A DNA stretch of 64,000 nucleotides from Vanilla planifolia (taxonomy: Eukaryota; Streptophyta; Magnoliopsida; Asparagales; Orchidaceae). Under the pieces are notes generated by a model. The model was not told the origin of the DNA and made no database searches. It saw only the letters and a list, made by a program, of their open reading frames with translations. The stretch is taken from positions 32,467,130-32,531,129 of the forward strand of contig CM043874.1 of assembly GCA_023846275.1 (NCBI GenBank), written 5' to 3'. Shown here in pieces: positions 36,763 to 48,663 of this stretch. The position numbers were made by a program, and so were the translations under genes. The number at the start of each line of letters is the position of its first letter. Positions within the stretch are counted from its first letter, which is position 1.

Positions 36763-38339
36763 AAAAAGACAAATAATAATAGTTGAATGATTATTCTCTT
36801 TAAAATGGTCAATCACAATATCCTCTAATAATAATTTTTTAATTTTAATTTCAAAAAATTACATAAATTGTTATTTTTTATAAAATAGATATTAATATAT
36901 GTCATATTCTTTTATTATATTATCAATCTTACAAAAAAAAAATAAATTATATAAAAATAATGAATATTTAAAAATATATTTTTCCTTAATATTATATATT
37001 AAACTATGATATATGAGGGATTTGTTAAATATTGTTAACTATTATGCTTAAAAAAAGATCATAAGGATAGAGATAAATATTTTAAAATAGAGAGAAAAAA
37101 TCGTATACTAATAAAAGCAATATGAAGAGAAAAATAATAATAGAGAAAGATGAGACATGATTTATTGAGGAAGGAAAGAAATGAGGGAACATAAAGTTGA
37201 TAGAGAGAACAAATAAAAAAATAAAAGAGAGAAATAAGAAAATAGAAAAACCTAGTGAGATAGAGAGATAAGTGAGATAATATATTAGACATTAAGATAA
37301 AGGGAAAAAGTGAAAAAAAAAATTTTAATAAAAGTTAAATTTTAATAATTAAAGTTATGTATTTATTACATGCAAAATATATGTCAGATATAATATTTTA
37401 TTTAATTGTAAAATATAAAAAAAATTAAGGTTTATTATTATTATAAAATATTAAAAATATTTATAAAATAGTTTGACTACTAATTTAATATAATTTTATT
37501 CATATTTAAAAAGAAAAAATATTTAAATAATAAATAATATAATTATTCTAATATAGATAAAATTGTAAATAATGTTTAAGATTAACAAAATAATTTTAAA
37601 TTTATTTTTTTATATCATAATATTACTTTATTATAAAAAATCTGTACACCCCATATATATACTATAAAAAAATTAAATTAATTCTAATTTATTATTAATA
37701 ATACTTTTTTTCTCAATATTTAACTAATTTAAAATTATTATTTTTTTATATCACATGATGTGTGATATTTACTATTATATCAAATTGATAATAATGTTAT
37801 GAATTTTTTATTAAATATTAATAACTAAAATTGTAATTATAAAATACCTTTTTTAATAATTTAATTTCTTAATATCAATGTTTTATTAAAATTAATTATC
37901 ACTTATTGAAAGAGGAAGTTATAGGAAATGCCTTTAAAATCATTCCTTATATTTAATTTTATTGTCAAGTTTTGAGCTTAATTTTTTATTTAACAAAACC
38001 ATGACCAAATGTGTAATTAGAAAGTAATCTACATCTCTGTTTCTTTAGTAGATGTAGCTTTTTTTTATATATTGTATTATTTCAGAGATTCTACATTTTG
38101 TTTGCCAAAAGTTCCCCAGGAATCCTTCCTACAAATTTGTTGAAACATATTGATCTAAAATCACGTTTGGTAGATTTTGGGAAAAGAATGTACAATTGCA
38201 ATAATCATACAAATATAACCACAAGTATTCAAATTTATTGTTCCATCTATTAAATCCATTAAAACCTACTTTTTTCTTTTTGTAGTTGCAAAAGAGCTTG
38301 GTAAACCTCCTCAAACCCAAAATTTTTGGTAAGAAATTT

Positions 38340-38890
38340 TATCTCTTCTTAGTGATTTGGTGGGAATACAATTTAGAGCTTCTTCATTAGTAAATACCTA
38401 TTTATTGGTAGGAACTCTTTAGAATGTTATGTACAAGCATCTTGAAATTTCTCTTAAGCAGATACCTTATGATAATTGTGTTTTTAATCTTATTATTATG
38501 AAGAATTATCCTTTCCATTATCATTAGAGCATGAAAAGTTTTTGTATTTCTTTTGATATCATTCAATGATTTTACTACTACTTCCTGAACCAGAAACTTC
38601 TTTGTTCAATTCTTTAATCTGTTGTTGATTCAGCTCATTAAGTCTTATCCTCTTTTGAACTACTTTCTAGTAATTTCTTTTCTCTTATTCCCACTTCCTC
38701 TTCTACTTTCTTAATATTTTGAAATATGTATCAAAAGTCTCTTCTATTCAACCACCTTTAATAGTTTTTAGACGTTTGTTCTTAAATGATTTTAAGGATT
38801 GTCCAATTATTTTCTACCTTTTTATTAAAACTAGGATGTGATATCCACATATTTTAGAAATTTAAATTATTTGAGTCCAATTATCTACTC
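38340..38890 (-). pseudogene. LINE D endonuclease-RT linker, decayed
   Basis: After the endonuclease the reading NMWISHPSFN and later NIKKVEEEVGIREKKLLESS with KEDKT correspond to the 'F.fe.mW..hp.F......W' and 'gni......le.ei...e..l' linker found between endonuclease and reverse transcriptase in plant L1 ORF2. The text below 38,340 could not be matched to RT. Confidence 0.6.
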
Positions 38891-38899
38891 AGTTTAATG

Positions 38900-39545
38900 A
38901 TTAACCAAAAGAGGGGAGTGATCAAACCCCATTTAGCATAATGCTCAACAACTGTAGTTAAGTTATTTTCATGACATTCCATATTTTCCATCACATTATC
39001 TAAATGCTTCCAAACTCATTTGCATTTTCTATCACCAAACCAAGCAAAAGGACCACCTTGAATGAGAGTTCATGTAAGCTACATTGCTATAGATAGTTTG
39101 TAAATTCATTTATTACAACAAGATTATGCATTGGCACACTCCTATATTCATCAATAAAAGTAACAAAATTAAAACCCCCTAGACCATGAGCCATGGAACA
39201 TAGTTTCTTGTAATTTCTTTAATCTTGCTCCACAAAACTCATCATTGATATCTTGTCCATCTTGCATAAACAAAGGTGTAATTAGATCCAAATTAGTTAG
39301 CAATCTTGGCCACATGCAAACAAACTTGTTGACCATCTGCATATCAAGTACTGCATTGGATGTTGTGTTTCTAGAATACCTAAACTTTGCTAAATTGATT
39401 CTTGATGTAATTTGCATAACCTAGACTAAACATTATTTGATGTAATTTCCTTACTAATGGCATACATTCAAGCAAGGCTACTAGCACTATGTTATTGGCA
39501 CTAAGTAATATATTATGTTGAGTAATAGATTAAGGATTCAATGCT
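38900..39545 (-). pseudogene. LINE D endonuclease domain, decayed
   Basis: The minus strand reads NNIVLVALLECMPLVRKLHQ then IMFSLGYANYIKNQFSK, matching 'LVaLLEPMv....L......LGf..a..N...kIWvFW'. It continues GSNYTFVYARWTRYQ ('..f.ft.VYAkc....R') and a shifted VLWSKIKEITRNYVPWLMV ('LW..l......PWlv.GDFN'). Near 39,060 it reads GGPFAWFGDRKCK then VWKHLDNV ('G.pFTW......iWkRLDR'), and near 38,930 MGFDHSPLLVNH ('.sDHsPLLv'). The last catalytic D-H pair is intact, but stops and frameshifts interrupt the domain at least eight times. Confidence 0.88.
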
Positions 39546-40289
39546 CTATTAATAATCAATATGAGCTTGTCATTTACTTGTTAATTTCTCTTCCATAATT
39601 TCAAATTTTCTATTATTTTTATGCTCTTTTTTCATGTGAGTACATTGCTTAGTGCACTTCTTTGCTCTCTTTCTGACCTGCTTCATTGAAAAAAGTAAAC
39701 ACAACATGTTTTTTTGATATAAAGCCCAATTTCTTTACTTTTAAACGAAATTACAACCCAAAGTTTTTGACAACTTGAAAATCAAGAGGGCAGTATCTTT
39801 TTTATTAAGATTTTGCTTCTATGTCTAATAATGATTTTATATTTGAGTGGGCTCCTTACTTAATCACCTCATGGGCATCCGTGAACCTTTTGTAGTGCAC
39901 ATTTCATGTAGCATATTATATTGAGCTTTAAATTTTCTATAGTTACATTTCATTTTTTGCTCCAACTATGCTAACAAATTGTTTATTCCTTTTCCAAAGT
40001 GCAACTGAGCATGAAAGCTTACCTCTTCATTTCCCTCATATTCTTTTTTCAAAGTTCCTCATGTCTTAGGCATAGGTGTCCTCACAACTTAGTTTATCAT
40101 GCTAATTGAAGGGAGCACTTATGGTGACTTGTTCTACTTCAGTTCTAGTTTTGTTGTATTTTATTTACTGGTTGATGTCATATGACCCCTCTTGCAACTT
40201 TAGTTGTAATAAAGTTGTACACTATTGTATTAGATCTTTTGCCAAAATCCACTTGAGGTACTACTTTTTTTAGTAATCCTAGAAAGTTT

Positions 40290-40630
40290 GCACAATTTTC
40301 TATGCAAATCAATTTCAACACAAACCTTTGCAAGGCTTGATCAAGTCAAATTGAGAGTAGAAGAATCCACTTTTAGTGGTGTTCTATTCACAAATGTGAT
40401 TGAATAGATAACTATCTTGTTAAATAAGTGTATTGGTAAATGTACAAATGAAATCTAAATAGTAGGAAGTGGTGGCTTAGTGTTGAAGTGAAAATTTTTT
40501 GTGTTATTTAAGGACTCTCATATTGAACTCACCTACATTCCATGATTTGTGCAATTAACAATAGACGAAATTCCTCATTATTATAATTAAGCAAGATGTG
40601 TCTGTTATTCAAGAAACCAACTTTAATCTC
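40290..40630 (-). pseudogene. LINE D ORF1 DUF4283-like domain, decayed
   Basis: Minus-strand text reads IKVGFLNNRHILLNYNNEEF (family: 'KVG..DnrHvLIrf..EEDF'), then EFNMRVLK ('..pMRVFKW'), WISFVHLPIHLFNKIVIYSI ('PVWI.fP.LP.hff.k..l..Ia') and TPLKVDSSTLNLT then SSLAKVCVEIDL ('G.PLkvD..T....R.s.ARVCVEvDL'). Five consecutive family blocks in correct order make this the best-preserved ORF1 among the old LINEs, although frameshifts are needed to join them. In plant L1 elements this domain belongs to the RNA-binding ORF1 protein. Confidence 0.88.
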
Positions 40631-40900
40631 ACCCTAATAATCTGTTGTGAAAAGAGCCTTTCATACAGTTTACATGCTCAACCTTCCATATGAAACTTTT
40701 CTGATTAGCACAAGCTTTAAATCAACTATCACATTTCCAATTCTCTACTCTTCAAGTATTATTTTTTGTTTCCTACATAAATTTTATGGTTCTCTTCATA
40801 TTAATTGTAGATTGCTCATCTAACCATATAAATGATGTGGCAAAATATTGAGTCAAGGGGATTCCTCCTAAAATTGCATGGACCTCATTGTTTAATAGTA

Positions 40901-43900
40901 CTAACTAAGTAGCAAGAGTGAAATTTTAAACATACCAAAGTACTTCTCCTAATATAGAGTTACTAAATCAATTAAAGCTAATCCTTCATGTTTTGGGGAA
41001 ACATATCAACACCCATCTTCATCTTCATTAAGAAAATTTTGTAATTTACTATGTCCTCATTGAGACATATTGATCAATGTTATACTTTCAATGATAATCT
41101 CACCATTTGTTAGCCTAAGTTGCACAACCTAGAATTTGATCTATGAGATGTGTGGTAGCATCGGTGAAGCATTACAATAATGACTTAGGATTATCTTGGA
41201 AGAGTAAAGGCTAGTAGTGATCATTGTGTGATCCTAGACTCAATTTTAATGATTGTTGACCATATATAAAACTTATGGATAGAAGCCAAGGCTTTGTGTA
41301 CATTATCATTAACTAAGGTAGGCAATCTCAATTAAATAAATGAAAGATTAAAAGCAAGAAAATGGCTAAGACATGTTAATTAGTTTAATTAGGGTTTAAT
41401 GGAAATCTTAAGGCATTTAAAAGATTTAATCCTTTGGTAATTAAAAGATAATGGAATTAATATTATGAGGAGCCCTTGACTTATTAAGTAACTACTTGAG
41501 ATGAGAAATTTTACATGTTAGACTAAACATTAAGAAACAATTACTAGTAATAGGTAGTGTTGGATTGGAATAAGTAAGATGCTACATTGTGAATTCTACA
41601 TTGATGAGGTGAACAATCAGATATAGTGAAGCCATTGATTGTGCTTGCTCATTAAGGAGTTGGACATGTTAATTATCTTAATCCCTTGAGTTGTAGGAAG
41701 TTAGACGTTGATGATTAGGTTTGTTGGAGTGTTAGATTTTATGGCAAGAACTTATAGGATTCGCAAGGAGCCATTGTATGAATAAGCCTTGGATGAAATA
41801 ATTACATAATTAGTCCCAAAAAAAATTGGATGACATGTTATGTTAGGAGTACATGTGGTACTTAAGGACTCTGACATCCCTCAATATGATCATTATGCTC
41901 ATTGTGCACTACCTAAAATGAACCATGTCCCCTCAACTAGTCACCTAATTAATTTAGAAACTGGCTGACCCTTGGTAGGATAACCTAACGATCTATAATA
42001 GCATGTATGTTACACAAAACTAGCATACAAATAAAACATTACTATATAAATTGACACTAGAACAAAATCCCACAAACAATCTAAAGCTATAATTTAATAC
42101 AAGAAATAATGTAAAAACTATCCAATATCCACAAGATGAAAATATCCAATGTCCATACATAACAACCATATATAGTCCAATGTCTGATATATTTATAGAT
42201 TAATAACCATAAATGAAATGACAATGCTATTAGCATAATTAATTTGTGAAGGTAGAATAGTCCATCCAATTGATCTGCCAAATATGATGCCACCATCTTT
42301 AACTCCTAAGAAACTCCTAACTCCTTAAGCCCATAATAATGTAAGAGAGAGTGTGCTAGGAAGCACAATAAGAAATACTTGAGCCATACCATAAAACTAA
42401 CAAGCAAAATCAAAGATTCATTAAAACATATATGGCTGAATATAATCAACATTAAGTGCAAAATCTCATAAAAAATATGTTAATCCATTAAGCTAAAATG
42501 GTGATGAGGCACATTATAAGCATTTGGAAGCATAGTAGAATTAACAGTTTAATTCTCTCTACAAACTAATTAGAATGATTGCATGGTTTGGCAATCTTAT
42601 CTCCATCACATGATCTTGAACTCCATAATAAGTAATCAATCATATACACTCCCCACCACACATTTTGGCAAGCAACCATATTAGAATCATTTGCCACATA
42701 ATCATTTTGTCCTATTTAGGTTCTTCCAATCATGTCAAACAATTACCTTTAAACCTAATTGGAGTTCTCATATCTTACTTGCAAACCCTTTACTTAATGG
42801 TTTATATCTATGTTACACTGCTTCTTAACTCTTATCATAATTCATGAGCGTGTCAAGTATAATCCAAACTTGTGCCAATGCAACCTATTGATGTCTAATG
42901 ACCAACAAAAAAGCTTAAAGTATCTCTAGACAAATGCAACCCATGTTAGGGACTATCATCGACAATTTTTTGCAAGATATGTCATAACCTATATACCATC
43001 ACTCTTTTGCAAAGATGTGCCATAGCCATGAAAATTTCTTTTTTCTATGAAGTGCCATAAATATATATATGCTAGAACTCTTTAATAAGATGTACTACCA
43101 TTGGCTTGAGCATTCCAATCTCATGATCATTTCATCAAAAGAGCATTCTCTTAAAGGATTACTCTTCTGAACAATTATTATTAATTGTAATCTCTATTAA
43201 ATATAATTTGGGTATTCTTTAGAATCTTATATCAATCATTTTTGTACCTTAACTCATCCAAATACCAAATCTAAACCTAGTCTTTTCCATTATCTATATC
43301 TAGGATGATTCTCAGGATTTTATTTCCCATCTAGCCTAACAATTGAGCTTGCTTTGAAATCTAATTACAAATTTTAAGCTTAGGTGTGTTAACCAATGTA
43401 CTTCTACTTCTACTACGTCTTACTTTTCATTAGTTACTCTTATGCCTCATAAGGAAACCTAAGGCAAATCATTCATTCATAACACCTCTCATGTGACACA
43501 TGCATCCTTCAAACAACCTTCTATGGTGTTCACCAAAGTCTAAAGTGCCTAAATGGGATCCCTCATAGTCTCACTCAAGTCATAAATTAGGTTTACCCTT
43601 CAACATTTTTTCAAAATATGACAACTCATTAATCCAGGTTCACACGAGTCAACAAATAGCTTCAATGTCATTTCAGAGCTAAGGTAATCATATTTGAGAC
43701 GAGCAAAATTTTAGCAATCCAAAACCTTCTCAATGCTAACTATTCTATCCAAATTTCATCAAAACTTTATCTAGAGACTTACTAAACTAAGGCTTAAACC
43801 AAAGAATTCCTTGGTCCAACCTTAGTTTCCACCTTTAAAATTTCTTTATGTAAAAAATTAAACTTAAAACACCCATTAAACTTAAACAAACATTAACATA

Positions 43901-44929
43901 AGCCTTACATGTATAAGTCATCTATTATTAAAATTCACTTTGAAGTCATAAATCTACCATAATCTCAATTATTGATCAATCAAAAACTCCTGAAAATTTA
44001 TATCAAATTAATTTGTCCTTTGCCTTAAGCATACTTAGAAAACTCCCATTCATCCTTCCTAACATTTTAATTCCTTAACCAACTTATCCTTCTTCCAATG
44101 CGTAATCCAAGCACTTCTAAGATTCTCCTTTAGAAACAAAAGTCTATATTCTCCATAAAAGCCATCTAACTCTATATAAGGTTCTTAATGTCTCATACGG
44201 CTTTAGCAAGCAACTCCAAAAGCTTTCCAAGAATATCCAAGGATAACACATTACTTAGCCACACGTTTCCATTGGTTTTGGCTTTGCTTCATGTTGCTAC
44301 CTTGTGGTTCATGGCATAAAATAATGTTAAATTTGCACAAGCTAAAATTTTACACTTTTCTTAATATACTCTAATAATTATAAACATATTTCTTCAAAAT
44401 GTTATAATACTCAAAGTTGGAAATTTATATTCGTCATGCTTACGACGAAATGTCACATAATTCATATGGATTACTACTTAAAAAAATCAACATCTAAACA
44501 TTGAATTCAACATCTACATAACAAGAAATCTCAGAACTAATAAGAATTATTTTTATTCTTTAGTACTTACAAAAATGAATTTCCTTATCGAACTTTTATC
44601 AACAACTTTCATTCACTTTCAAATTCTTTAATCTCAAGGTATCATACATTTAATTTATTTAAGTCATCAAGCTTACATGTTTGAAATCTCAAGGTATCTA
44701 TGAGTGAAGAGGAATATTGATGAAATCATACAAGAATTCTCAAGTAACAAATAAATACATGAGATCATTAAGAACCTTAATTCTAGCTTGCCTTTAATCA
44801 TTAAATCATATTCTTAAGACATTCATTATTGTAAGAGTTACAACACACAACTTCATGCATTGTAACAAAAACCAAGCCTCCAATTCATGATAACAAATTT
44901 AAAAAACATCAATCTTTTTGTGGGAAGAA
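40901..44929. other. No gene recognised (moderate GC)
   Basis: This stretch is less AT-rich than the satellites and the plus strand is somewhat pyrimidine-rich. Apart from a few chance frames of about 60-70 codons no protein motif was found. The part nearest 41 kb may be the 5' end of LINE D, and the part nearest 44.9 kb may belong to the copia LTR, whose outer limit could not be fixed. Confidence 0.4.
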
Positions 44930-45108
44930 ATATTTTCTTATATGAGATTTTTTTATGTGCTTAAGCCTTTATTTTCTAGCTAGCTACCCCCTAGTTCACC
45001 CAGGAGGTGATGAACTGTGCTTCCAATGCATAATCTTAATAAAATATAAGTTGAGGAGTTATGCCCCAATATGATGCAATATGTGTTTCAAAGCAATTCC
45101 CTAACTAA
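44930..45108 (-). repeat. 3' LTR of copia remnant, outer part
   Basis: Aligns with 55,300-55,490. Shared landmarks are TTTATGTGCTTAAGCCTTTA / CTATGTGTTTGAGTCAGCCT, CAGGAGGTGATGAACTGTGC / CAAGAGGTGATTACTCATGC, GAGGAGTTATGCCCC / TAGGAGTCATGCCCA and ATTCCCTAAC / ATTCTCTAAC. The alignment stops where the GC-rich LINE begins. Confidence 0.7.
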
Positions 45109-45509
45109 AACGGAGAGCTGGGCCTGCAAGCCAGAGGTGAGTTGAAAAGCTCTTGAATCTGCGCCACTCCTCCTCAACCATCCCTTTGTTATCCTTCCTT
45201 AGTGAACCATGTTCGGACCTCTCCAAGAAACCCTCCACCGCCACCTCCACCTGAGCTTCTAAGATCCTCCCCTAGATCACCCACCTTTGTCCTTGCTCCC
45301 TGAACCTATACTCGGCAGTCTGCACCACCTTTGCAGAGTTCTTTTCATTCCTTCCTTCTTTCAAATTTTGAATTTCGAATCCGAAGCCGGGGGGGAGTTG
45401 TTGGATCAGTATTAGGCGGCTTGGGCTTGTCCATGGAGGAACACACCTTCCCTCGTTTGCGGTTGACCATTGAACGCACGGGGGTTGCCACGTATCTGGT
45501 TTGTTGATT
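45109..45509 (+). other. LINE C 5' leader
   Basis: GC-rich, starting abruptly near CGGAGAGCTGGGCCTGCAAG. It contains no convincing open frame on the plus strand before the ATG at 45,510. Plant L1 elements usually have an internal promoter here; none can be identified by eye. Overlapping minus-strand frames (45,272-45,632) are chance frames in GC-rich DNA. Confidence 0.6.
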
Positions 45510-47193
45510 ATGGCGGGCTCGATAGTGAGAAAGAGCAACAAAAAGTCTAGATCCCAAGTCGAGGTGGATTCGCTGGAGTGGATCGAATCGAACAAGACTC
45601 AAGCCAAGAAGGGGAATGTGGAACTGTTGCAAGGGATGAACGTGGGGGATGAAGGTGCGGACCCTCTACTGATTGACTGTGCCACTTCATGCGGCTCGGT
45701 AGCCTCATCTAGCGAAGCTGTGGAGGGACCCGTCGGTGATCGGGGATCATCGCATTGCGGTGCGGCCTATAGATGACATTTGCATGAAGTTTGTGGAAAG
45801 CGTGACTGGAATGATCAGGAAAGATGGCGTAGAGGTAAAAAAAGTTCAAGCTGTAGACTCTGGGACATTGGATGCCCATGAGGCAATCGAACAGATGTTG
45901 AAGGGTCCAGGGTCCATGCCCGTCTGCATTACTACTGAGGGTGCAAAGGGGCAAATGACTTCTTTTGCCAATAAGGTGAGTTTTAAAGATGCACTAACAG
46001 CAAAATCTGTTCCCTTAAATGGGGTTGTCACGCGGTTTGTCAAGCTGGCTGACATCGACGTCCTGGCAAGAGCAGCTGCGATAGCTGAGTGCGAAGCCAA
46101 TGGAGTTGTGTTGATGTCAAATGAGGCATGACAACGAAGCAGAGATTTCCATAAATTCGACCTGGTTGGAAGGGTTTACGGTGACTCGCATCCTTTCCCC
46201 GTCATTGCGCGTATACAGCATAACCGTTGGTGCCATTTGACAAATTTTCGAACACTGGACTTGATGGAGGGATGCTTCTGTCTTCACTTCAGCTCCATCA
46301 AAGATAGGAACGAAGTGTGGCTCGGGGGGCCATGGCAGGTAGTCAGTCTTGTTCTGGGACTGGACCTATGGACTGCTGAGTTTAGCCCTTTAGCAATGGC
46401 TGCAATGCGAGCCCCTGTATGGGTAAGGTTCTCTGGGTTACCCTTAATATACTGGGATATAAACAATATCCTGAGAATCGCACAATAAATGGGGGAACCG
46501 ATTTTAGTTTTCAGGTGGACGGTAGATTTGCAGAGGTCCTCATATGCGAGAGTTTGTATCAGGATGGATCTGTCGCAACCATTGAAGCCTGGGATTTGGC
46601 TGAACAGAGATGTGGGGCTAACTCAGCAAGCTTTTGAATAAGAGGGCTTGACGGTCATTTTCTTCGGTTGTGGACATGTAAGACATTTGAAGGAGCATTG
46701 TAAAATAGTAGGAAAAGGGGATGTTATTACTGTGTAGCAGGCTGAGTAGGGGTTGTTTTCCATTGCAGTATCCACGAGGGACGTGGAACATGAACAAAGT
46801 AGAAGCAATGCGCGTGGGACTTCCACCAGTGAGTTGCTTGCTCGGGCTATGGAGAATGCATTTAATACGCCCACTCCGAAATGTAAGAGGCCTCTGGCTC
46901 CCGAGATGCTTGGGCCCAGGGATGCCCATCTGTCGTTGGCTCAGTAGAAGATCGATGACGAGAAGCCTGAAGGATTGGGGCCGTGGATGCTTGTGAAGCA
47001 TCATCGACAACGTCCCCAGAAACCTCTGCAAGAAAATGAAGCGGCCACTGGATTGGGACAGCTCTCACGTATGAGGATGAGGGGTCATGCTCAGAGGAAT
47101 GAAAGGTTGGGGTACTATGGCAGGAGGACAAGTCTATCAACAACTAGGGGAAGAAAGCCAGCTAGTAGATCGAGATACTCTGATGATAGATGA
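45510..47193 (+). pseudogene. LINE C ORF1 (DUF4283-like / CCHC protein), frameshifted
   Basis: ORF1 protein would bind LINE RNA. The frame opens with ATG at 45,510 (MAGSIVRKSNKKS) and shifts near 45,740 to a frame running to a stop at 46,131. The DUF4283-like part (46,237-46,488) reads FSSIKDRNEVWLGGPWQVV and MRAPVWVRFSGLPLIYWDIN, then shifts to DGRFAEVLICESL. The zinc knuckle at about 46,648-46,700 reads FFGCGHVRHLKEHC: the first Cys of C-x2-C-x4-H-x4-C is Phe, so zinc binding is probably lost. The tail contains GPWMLVKHHRQRPQ (46,978), matching the 'GPWMlV..R.rr' block of plant L1 ORF1, and ends at 47,193 in an Arg-rich stretch. At least four shifts or stops were counted. Confidence 0.85.
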
Positions 47194-47718
47194 TAGGCAA
47201 AAACTGCACAAGCTTAGCCGAGCCCAAAGGTTGTCGAAGAAAAGGCTTCGACGATAAGCCAGCAGGCAATCGAAGGCAAAGGAAAGAAGCCAATGATGTT
47301 TGATGAATTTGGTCTTGATAATGAGAATGCAAACCGTTGACAGAATTGTGTTCGCTCTGCATGTCGTGGGGTGCAATGAATTTAGCATGGGGGGATTAAA
47401 TAATGGTGGGAGGACCCATTGTGTGGTTGTAGTTGACGCTGGGCTTCGTAGGTGCAGCACACATGCTCACTATGACTGTTGTTAGGCCAGGTTGGAAAAG
47501 GTGGCTAATGTTGCTTGGGAACTAGTTTGCACACGTGGCACATATGGGGTCTGGAGCGGGGTTGATTTCAAAGGAGCGTTTGACCCTCATACTAATCTGG
47601 CTAACATGTTGCTTAATATTCCATTGTGCATGCTCCTGTAGCTGCACCTCTTCTGGAGTCCCGGGAAGGTGTATGGAGTAGCTGACTCAGGCTTTTTTCT
47701 CAGGCAACTATTTTCCTG
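47194..47718 (+). other. LINE C ORF1 tail / inter-ORF region
   Basis: Readable fragments such as RQSKAKERSQ and MMNLVLIMRMQTV suggest the ORF1 tail may originally have extended to about 47,480. No ribosome re-entry signal can be recognised. ORF2 begins with an ATG at 47,719. Confidence 0.4.
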
Positions 47719-48663
47719 ATGTTAAAACTTGTGGTATGGAATGTCTGTGGGGTTCAGAATAAAAACTCCAGAACATACCTTCAGTGGTTCATCAGAGAAG
47801 GGGCTTTGGATGTCGTTGCCCTTGTGGAGACAAGAGCATCAACCTTTACCAGGAAGGATGCGGACTGGTTACTGGGTAGGGAGTGGAATTATGTTATCCA
47901 AACATCAGAAGTGAAGTCAGGTGGCATCATTTTGCTGTGGTGCAATAGGCTGACTGTCAACTTACTGGGATCGATGAGGCATGTTGTCGCTTTTGAAGTC
48001 ATTCTGGGATTTGGCAAGAAGATCATTTGCTGCACTGTCTATGGCCACAAAGAGACATATAGGCAGACTGAGATGTGGGGAGCACTTAGAGATTCTAGTG
48101 GCAGAGGCAGCCCACTGATGATTGCAAGTGATTTCAACCTCATCTTGTCACAAAATGAGAAAAAAGTGGGCAAGAAGTTCATCTTCGAAAGAGCTCACCA
48201 AGAGTTTTTGGACGTCACTCAGGAGCTGCACTTGGTTGATCTTAAGTACGTAGGGAACAACTTTACTTGGTGTAACGGCAAGGAGTGGGGCACGAGGATC
48301 TATGAAAGACTGGACAGAGTGTTTATGAACACTCAGGGGCTCCAACTGTTCCCAGGCTGCATGGTTACTCACCTTCCTAGGGTGGGCTCTAACCACTGCC
48401 CGCTCCTCATTAACGTTAGTGGGAGCCAAAGATCGCGTGTGGGAGCCAGAACACACCTTGAAAATTCCTGGCTTGATTTCCCACAGACCAGGGGCATGGT
48501 CCACAGTGTTTGGGCGAGATGCACCCTTGGTGATAGTATGGATGTGCTATCAACCAAATTTAAAAGGGTGCTTGTGGCTCTACGTTACTTGAGCAAGAGC
48601 ACCTTGAGCAATGTAAGAAGAAAGAACATGGAGATGGAGGAGAGTATTAATAGCTTGCAGTGA
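47719..48663 (+). pseudogene. LINE C ORF2 N-terminus: AP-like endonuclease
   Basis: A 314-codon open frame, the longest in the window. It carries WNVCGVQNKNSR (catalytic Asn), DVVALVETRAS (catalytic Glu), SGGIILLW, CCTVYGHKE, PLMIASDFNLIL (the GDFN box, Asp and Asn kept), NNFTWCNGKEWGTRIYERLD then RVFMN, and LPRVGSNHCPLLI. The last motif is normally S-D-H-x-P-L; here the catalytic Asp is Asn, which should abolish nicking. The frame ends at TGA 48,661-48,663 in the linker before RT, while homology continues in the same frame. ORF2 in plant L1 is normally one protein of roughly 1,200-1,400 residues. Confidence 0.92.

Larger units (their letters stand above)
29840..37930 (-). repeat. Decayed 5S rDNA tandem array, block 1
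   Basis: Six degenerate 5S rRNA genes on the minus strand sit in a repeated spacer. Units start near 30,108, 31,457, 32,586, 34,321, 35,620 and 36,646 (spacings about 1.35, 1.13, 1.73, 1.30 and 1.03 kb; the 1.73 kb unit carries foreign DNA). Each unit has a 5S copy, an AT-rich segment, a purine-rich block (plus strand), then a long AT-rich segment ending with a line like ATTATCATTCATTAG before the next 5S. The array stops at about 37,930 just before the seventh 5S would begin. Spacer homology to block 2 at 56.7-64 kb is plain. Confidence 0.85.
37940..40900 (-). mobile_element. LINE D: old L1-type non-LTR retrotransposon relic lacking RT
   Basis: On the minus strand, an ORF1 DUF4283-like domain (about 40,630-40,290), an ORF1 tail (about 40,290-39,600), an endonuclease (about 39,545-38,900) and the endonuclease-RT linker (about 38,890-38,340) follow one another. 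The RT, zf-RVT and RNase H that should come next are not recognisable before the element meets the 5S array near 37,930. Loss of the 3' half is unusual, because target-primed insertion normally truncates the 5' end, so a later deletion or rearrangement is likely. Confidence 0.85.

Noticed and set aside
24350..37930. CRISPR-like array because of regular repetition
   Set aside because: Monomers are hundreds of bases long, diverged and without short identical repeats or spacers; this is eukaryotic satellite DNA.
42087..42296. 69-codon minus-strand frame with hydrophobic stretches
   Set aside because: No motif, no start context, no neighbour support; a chance frame in AT-rich DNA.
45272..45632. 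Minus-strand frames of 95-107 codons over the LINE C leader, and similar ones across 46-51.9 kb
   Set aside because: They are antisense to the LINE and occur because GC-rich DNA has few stop codons.
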